Shown here: positions 59,111-64,000 of the stretch, one piece after another
Layout of the letters: each line of letters begins with the position of its first letter
How positions within the stretch are numbered: position 1 is the stretch's first letter
NCBI RefSeq assembly: GCF_011745365.1
Contig: NW_024468909.1
Span: 434,001-498,000, forward strand
Length of the DNA: 64,000 nucleotides
Direction of reading: 5' to 3'
Source: Cryphonectria parasitica EP155
Lineage: Eukaryota > Ascomycota > Sordariomycetes > Diaporthales > Cryphonectriaceae
The notes under the pieces: generated by a model
The model's input: the letters and a program-made list of their open reading frames with translations, nothing else
Databases searched by the model: none
What the model was told of the DNA's origin: nothing
Translations under genes and position numbers: made by a program

Positions 59111-60301
59111 TAAACGTTATGCATGTGACAATATTGATTGGTAATTGATTGTTGGCCGCCGTACTCACTTTTGTGATGATCAGTATTGTTTTAAGCCTGT
59201 ATTTTAACTCAAAAGAACCAGTCTCGGTCATCAAGAAATCACCAAGGACAAATCACCTCTCGCAATTATACTTACAATACCCATAATGGGTGAATAATCA
59301 CTTCATGATTCTATTAGAGTGGAAAGCGACAACACGACGAAGAAAATGGCATCATCCAAAATGATATCCTGGCGCAAGTCGCGCTTACTATGGCGCGAGG
59401 TACGTGTAATGTGCACGAGGTGTGGCAGTGAAACGACACCGTGCCACAGAGCAGACACATCATTTCTCCTGTGCAATGTAAACTTGGGGAACGTGGGATC
59501 GTCGATCCCCGTGGCAGTAAAAGCATACAGCCCCCCTCCCTGAGCTGTTGGTCAGCATGCCGCATTGCGTCACCTTCATGCACGATGCCGCGTTGTGTTG
59601 AAACGTCGTCGTGCGAGAAGTATGTGCAACCCTTGGGATCTTGATTTCAAATGTTGCTCTTGATAATAGTTGCACAACAAGTCGTCGATATATATTTAGT
59701 ACCGGCATTCCCAACCCAACATCTAAATGGTGAATTTTACTGGTCTGGTATCGATCACCTCGAATTACAAGTGAACCGTCGCATCACGATATTGTCATCA
59801 TATAGGATTCGTCGCCTAGTTTGGTAACACCAAGAGAAAACGCAGCAATGTCTCTCTGTGTAATTTAACCTGGCTGCGCGTCCCCTTTGGTTGGATTGAT
59901 GAGGAAATCACTGACCAAGCACCGTAGACAACTCTGCAGCCCGAAGAACAAGAGTCCTTGGAGTCCTCAGTCGGCATATCCAGCCCCGAGCTCAAACACC
60001 AAGCCTCGTTTCCCCTGAGCCATGAGAATGCAGAGAGGGTGGATCCATACGCGCAACATCATCTACAGGAAGGCAGGGCTGGGTGCTTCAAGGCGGCGGA
60101 GGACAGCAAGGACAGCCAAAACAAGACGGTGAATATTGCTGGTTCAAAGGCTGGGTGAAGCTTTTATGAAGAGGCAAGAGGATTGAACAGTGATATATGA
60201 TTCATGTCTATCGTATTCTGTTATAGCAATTTTGCTTCTTTACTGACATAAAATTTGAAACACTCACTAAACTGCCCACCCTCGTGAGCCTACGCTCATG
60301 C
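59111..60301. other. Intergenic, 1.2 kb
   Basis: No gene supported. A 66-codon open frame at 59958-60158, possibly extending upstream to an AG at about 59924, has mixed polar composition and no recognisable family; it may be a decayed exon. The rest is AT-rich. Confidence 0.45.
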
Positions 60302-61795
60302 TCATTCTGCTTTGATGAGATGACCAAAATAATCCTTCAAAAAGTATGCCGACCTCTTCGCGTACCTCGTCTTCTCAGGCGACTCAAAATCAACCCAGGT
60401 AACACCAAACCGGTCCGTAAACCCAGCGGACCACTCCCAGTTGTCAGTAAACGTCCACCCAAAGTAAGACTTGATCACAACGCCCTCCTGCGACGCCCGC
60501 GCCACAGCACTAAGGTACTTCTTAAAGAAGTCGATCCGGTGCGGGTCTTCCAACACATCATCCGGCCCCTTGGGCTTCCAGCCATGCTCGCCCTGCGCAG
60601 TGGTGCCGTTCTCCGTGATATAAATCGGCGTCTCGTACCGGTCCCAAATCCACCTGAGCAGTTTCGCCCAGCCCCATTCTGCCGTCCTCAGCCAGGGCGT
60701 ATCACTCTCGAGCCCACGGCTTTTCCCGGCCTTGTTGGTGTCTAGTATCTCGACATTGCCCTTGTGGTCGTTGATATCAGCAGGCTGGTCGCCGCGGTTC
60801 TTGACAAAGAAGGCCGTGTACGAGTTCATCCCGTAGAACTCGCTGCTCCCCCTGATGAGTTTCTTCTCCTCGTCTGTAAAGGTCGGCAGCCTGTCGCCCA
60901 GCTGTGCACGCATACAGGCAGGGTAGTCGACCTCGTCGCCCTTCCCGTACAGGGGATCGGCATACCAGGCAATCTCAAACTCGTTGGCCCGCTGGGCGGC
61001 CTCGACATCCTTGGGATCATTCTCGTCCCATGGTTCCGCCCAGTTCCCATGCAGCGTGATCATGATGGAACCCTTCTGCTCTGGCTGAAACTCCCTCTTG
61101 TACAGAGCACACACGTGGCCGTGCGAGACGAGCTCCGTGTGCGCCACGATGAAGGGCTCCGTGCTGCTGTCGCCCTCCTCGTTCCTGTCGCGGAAACTCG
61201 ACCGCCCTGGCGCGTGGACCCCTGCGGCATAGCCAGCGAGCGTGTACACGCCAGGCTCGTTGTAAGTAATCCAGTTCTTGACCCGGTCGCCAAACCGCTC
61301 AAAACACACCCGCGCGTACCGCACAAAGTCGGGCGTGTACTTTTCCTTGTCCAGCATGCCGCCGTACCGCTCCTCCAGCGCCTGGGGCGTGTCCCAGTGG
61401 AACAGGGTGACAAAGGGCACGATTCCGTTCGCCAGCAGCTCGTCGATCAGCCTGTTGTAGTAGTCGACGCCCTTATCGTTGACGGGGTCGTCTTTGCCGC
61501 CCAGGGGGATGATCCTGCTCCATGCGAGTGAGAAGCGGTACGCCGTCACGCCGTAGTCTTTCATGCGGGCCACGTCTTCCTTGTAGAAATCGTAGGACCG
61601 CACCGCGTCCTCGTTGGTGCTTCCGTCTTTGATCCGCTTGGGATCCTGGTGCCATTTGTCCCAGATCGAGATACCCTTTCCGTCTTTGTTCCAGGCCCCC
61701 TCGACCTGTGCAGCCGCTGTGGCGAAGCCCCAGTGGAAGTCGGGAGGGAGAGAGCCCTTGAGGGCTGGGTCGAAGTCAGCAGTCGAATAGCTCAT
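60302..61795 (-). CDS. GH1 beta-glucosidase, intracellular
   Basis: Intronless glycoside hydrolase family 1 enzyme, 497 aa from the ATG at 61795 (505 from an in-frame ATG at 61819). The TIM-barrel entry is LPPDFHWGFATAAAQVEGAW, acid/base Glu is in NWITYNEPG, and nucleophile Glu is in PIYITENGTT. Sugar-binding residues are seen in TLFHWDTPQ and FGWTFTDNWEWSAGFTDRFG. Length and absence of signal peptide match the cytosolic fungal GH1 class that hydrolyses imported cellobiose or aryl glucosides. It lies next to the O-methyltransferase and 1.2 kb from the secreted tannase, consistent with use of plant glycosides, although a common regulator is not shown. Confidence 0.95.
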   Translation of the reverse strand: MSYSTADFDPALKGSLPPDFHWGFATAAAQVEGAWNKDGKGISIWDKWHQDPKRIKDGSTNEDAVRSYDFYKEDVARMKDYGVTAYRFSLAWSRIIPLGGKDDPVNDKGVDYYNRLIDELLANGIVPFVTLFHWDTPQALEERYGGMLDKEKYTPDFVRYARVCFERFGDRVKNWITYNEPGVYTLAGYAAGVHAPGRSSFRDRNEEGDSSTEPFIVAHTELVSHGHVCALYKREFQPEQKGSIMITLHGNWAEPWDENDPKDVEAAQRANEFEIAWYADPLYGKGDEVDYPACMRAQLGDRLPTFTDEEKKLIRGSSEFYGMNSYTAFFVKNRGDQPADINDHKGNVEILDTNKAGKSRGLESDTPWLRTAEWGWAKLLRWIWDRYETPIYITENGTTAQGEHGWKPKGPDDVLEDPHRIDFFKKYLSAVARASQEGVVIKSYFGWTFTDNWEWSAGFTDRFGVTWVDFESPEKTRYAKRSAYFLKDYFGHLIKAE

Positions 61796-61819
61796 AGTGT
61801 GTGTGTTGCGCTCAGCCAA

Positions 61820-62637
61820 TTTACTATTGTTTCCACCTGAGGCAAAAGAGATCCAGTCAGGAAGATGTCGAAGAGCAGGAGAGATGAACTAAAGAGAAAA
61901 AAAAGAAAAAGTCAGGTGGATGGACAGAAAAGACGTCAGCGTGAACGAAACTCGAGACGTGTGGCACGCCGTTCCGGGGTCCACCTGGCGCCTCCGTGAA
62001 GGCCGTACAAACTTGTCCGAAGGACGCATCGTTCCTACAATGGGTGCCGACCTGGCCCCGTATCACGTCTTCATTCGTGGAAATGAGTAACCTCGGCGGG
62101 GCTGTGACCGACATCGTTTAGCTAGATACCGGGCCATCGTCGGTTGATATTGTGGAATGGTCTTTTTGCCAGACGGGGACGCGGCCCGTTGATGCGGCAC
62201 CACTCTAGGGTCTGTGGGAGAACCCTTCTCCCAATTATTTACTTTGTTGATACATTAGAGACAGAAGATATCGTTCGAAGAAAAAAAACTATTAATCGGA
62301 GTATTGAAAAGCTATCATGCTTTTTTTTTCTTCTTCTCTCTCCATCAGTATACCTTCATATTGTGTTGTATTGGGAGGTGTAATCTCAAATTCATCGACA
62401 GGTCTTTTACTTGTTGAGGGGAGAATCTTGCAATACATATGATGATGGCCACATTGAGTCACTTACAATTCAACCATTGCCAGTTCAAATTTCATAATAC
62501 TGATATTTCAATTTGTTTTTTTAATTCAATGTTTTTCATAAGACTGACCCAGCTCCCACGTTGTATCTCGTGCTATGTTTGAAAATCCACACCCTCGAGT
62601 GGTGCATATCACGACTCTCAACTTCCTCCCCTTCCAT
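61820..62637. other. Intergenic, 818 bp
   Basis: GH1 promoter region and O-methyltransferase 3' flank, with A- and T-runs (about 61891-61910, 62279-62290, 62323-62331). No gene supported. Confidence 0.5.
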
Positions 62638-63517
62638 CTAGACCGCCACAATCTTGCTTGCCTCCACGATGGACTGGTCACAAACCAAGTCAGCAAACAA
62701 GGTCTTGAAAACAAGTTCACTCAAGAAAAATATAGGGCTGCTTACCGGACCACGCTCGTTCTGGGACACCAGAGACTCGCTCTCATACTTGACCGGCCCA
62801 TCCCCGCCCTTCTTGACGTAGGCAAGATAATCCGGCGCACCAGGCATGTCCGTGTTATCAGCCAGCGCCACAGACCCGGCATGGAAGAGCTTGAGCTCCT
62901 CGCACAGCTTCAGGTCCGGCAGGTAGTGCTTCTCCCAGTGGTCGATGAAGACCACATCCAGCTGGCCCTGCTGGACGCGGCCCTCGGCGTGCAGCTTCTT
63001 GAGGCTCTCGGACCCAGGGCCCACGTGCACCTCGATGATCTTGTCCAGCCCGGCGGTCTTGATGATATCCCGCGCCACGGCCGCGACGCTCTCGTCAAAC
63101 TCAAACGTGAACACCTTGATGTCCTGTGCGTCCGCCCCGTTGAACTCCTGCAGCATGGCGGCCCAGGCGATGGCCGAGGTGCCGACAAAGGTGCCGAACT
63201 CGACCACGGTCTTGGGCTTGGGGTCCAGGGCGGCGAGCACGCCCTTGGAGGTCTGGATCTTGGCGGATTTGAAGATCATGGGGAGTCTCTTCTCGGTGGC
63301 GAAGGCCTCGATATCCTGGATGAGGTCCCATGGCTTACCGACGTATTTTCCGGCTGGTTGGGACAGGATGTGTTCGCGGAGCTGCTGTTGTTGCTCTTTG
63401 GAGCGCTCCAGAATGGACCCCTCACCGCCCTGGGATACTTTTGTCAGTGCTATCTATGTTTTTGGTAATTGTCTATTTGACTCGACTCACATGGTGGCGT
63501 TTCTTTTGCTGATCCAT
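62638..63517 (-). CDS. Catechol-O-methyltransferase-like SAM-dependent enzyme, three exons with two tiny ones
   Basis: Exons 63517-63491 (9 codons), 63429-62746 and 62673-62638 (12 codons including stop) give 747 nt (248 aa), the size of soluble COMT. The SAM-binding motif I is TVVEFGTFVGTSAIAWAA. Later come VFTFEFDESVAAVARDIIK, VVFIDHWEKHYLPDLKLCEE with the metal-ligand Asp and the Lys, and ALADNTDMPGAPDYLAYVK, all in COMT order. The last exon supplies the family C-terminus SIVEASKIVAV; without splicing, the frame would run into unrelated residues. It would methylate a catechol hydroxyl in the cytosol using Mg2+. The natural substrate, perhaps a plant or fungal catechol, is unknown. Confidence 0.88.
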
Positions 63518-64000
63518 GTTTGTTTGTTTGTTTTTCGTTGTTGTTGGAACAATTGTTCAGTGCTCTTTCAATACTTGAGCAAGAAATCATATACTCAACA
63601 TGGTTTTATTCGTCATCTACGAGGAGGGCTGCTTCTGCCATTTTGTATATGGTATACCATCACGTGTGCTCGGAGTTACGATTCATGTTCCGATGCCATC
63701 ATACAAAAGGGATGCCACCCACAACTGGAACATGCTGCATTGCGTGGCACTAACGACGTGTGGAATTTATGACTTGAGATGCCACTGGTCCCCTATTCTT
63801 CAGAGATGTGTTTCGTGGCAGTGCAGAGGATACTATGACACACGGATTTATGTGCCTGTGCTTGTACCTTTTCTGTTCAATGGATAAGCAAGAGGCCCCT
63901 CCCCCTGTTTTTTTTTTTTTTTTTTTTTTTTTTTTGGAGGTGGGGAGAGGGGTTCAGTGTCAGTCCTCTGAGGTGCATATTTTGCGACTCGTGAGGACAA
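63518..64000. other. Window end, intergenic
   Basis: About 480 bp with the O-methyltransferase promoter and a T-tract of about 28 nt (63908-63935). No gene supported. Confidence 0.5.

Noticed and set aside
60764..61531. 255-codon frame opposite the GH1 gene
   Set aside because: Val/Leu-rich shadow of the beta-glucosidase coding strand.
62575..63468. 297-codon frame opposite the O-methyltransferase
   Set aside because: Shadow frame; its span includes the introns of the real gene and shows no domain.

Overview
The window is nuclear DNA of a filamentous ascomycete (Pezizomycotina, most likely a Sordariomycete). The signs are compact genes with short GT-AG introns (mostly 50-100 nt), two HET-domain genes, a NACHT-type NLR, a CFEM Pth11-like receptor, DUF7704 and DUF8004 proteins, and a spliced ribosomal protein eS7 gene. 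I assembled 22 intact protein-coding genes plus one broken gene. For every multi-exon model listed as intact, the summed exon lengths give an uninterrupted frame.

Layout. 0-10 kb: a nine-exon CFEM receptor in an AT-rich stretch (-), an MDR oxidoreductase (+) convergent with an iron-type alcohol dehydrogenase (-), a DUF7704 membrane protein (-) and an EamA transporter (-). 11-20 kb: a Sulfotransfer_4-like protein with a C-terminal membrane helix (+), an Old Yellow Enzyme relative (+), then a HET gene (-) divergent from a Baeyer-Villiger-type monooxygenase (+). 20-25 kb: the housekeeping pair rps7 (+) and dynactin p62 (-). 25-36 kb: a 1504-aa NACHT NLR (+) and a 941-aa DUF8004 protein (+). 36-46 kb: an EXPERA-like membrane protein (-), a broken F-box-like gene (+), a secreted GH43 (+), a P450 (+) and a sulfatase (-). 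47-53 kb: a TRK potassium transporter (-) and a second HET gene (-). 54-64 kb: a class II aldolase (+), a tiny Gly/His-rich protein (-), a secreted tannase/feruloyl esterase (+), a GH1 beta-glucosidase (-) and a catechol-O-methyltransferase-like enzyme (-).

Two themes recur. One is plant-derived carbon and phenolics: tannase, GH43, GH1, sulfatase, O-methyltransferase, P450, Baeyer-Villiger and Old Yellow Enzyme oxidoreductases, Fe-ADH and class II aldolase. They are scattered and interrupted by housekeeping genes, so this is a loose functional grouping and not a demonstrated pathway. The other is self/non-self recognition: two HET genes and an NLR. No PKS, NRPS, terpene synthase, transposase, reverse transcriptase, rRNA, CRISPR array or convincing tRNA was seen. 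The points most worth a second look are the NLR architecture, the F-box gene broken by two stops in RIP-favoured contexts, a stop-free in-frame intron in the TRK gene, an 18-bp perfect palindrome in the tannase promoter, and a triple CAGCTG cluster upstream of rps7.
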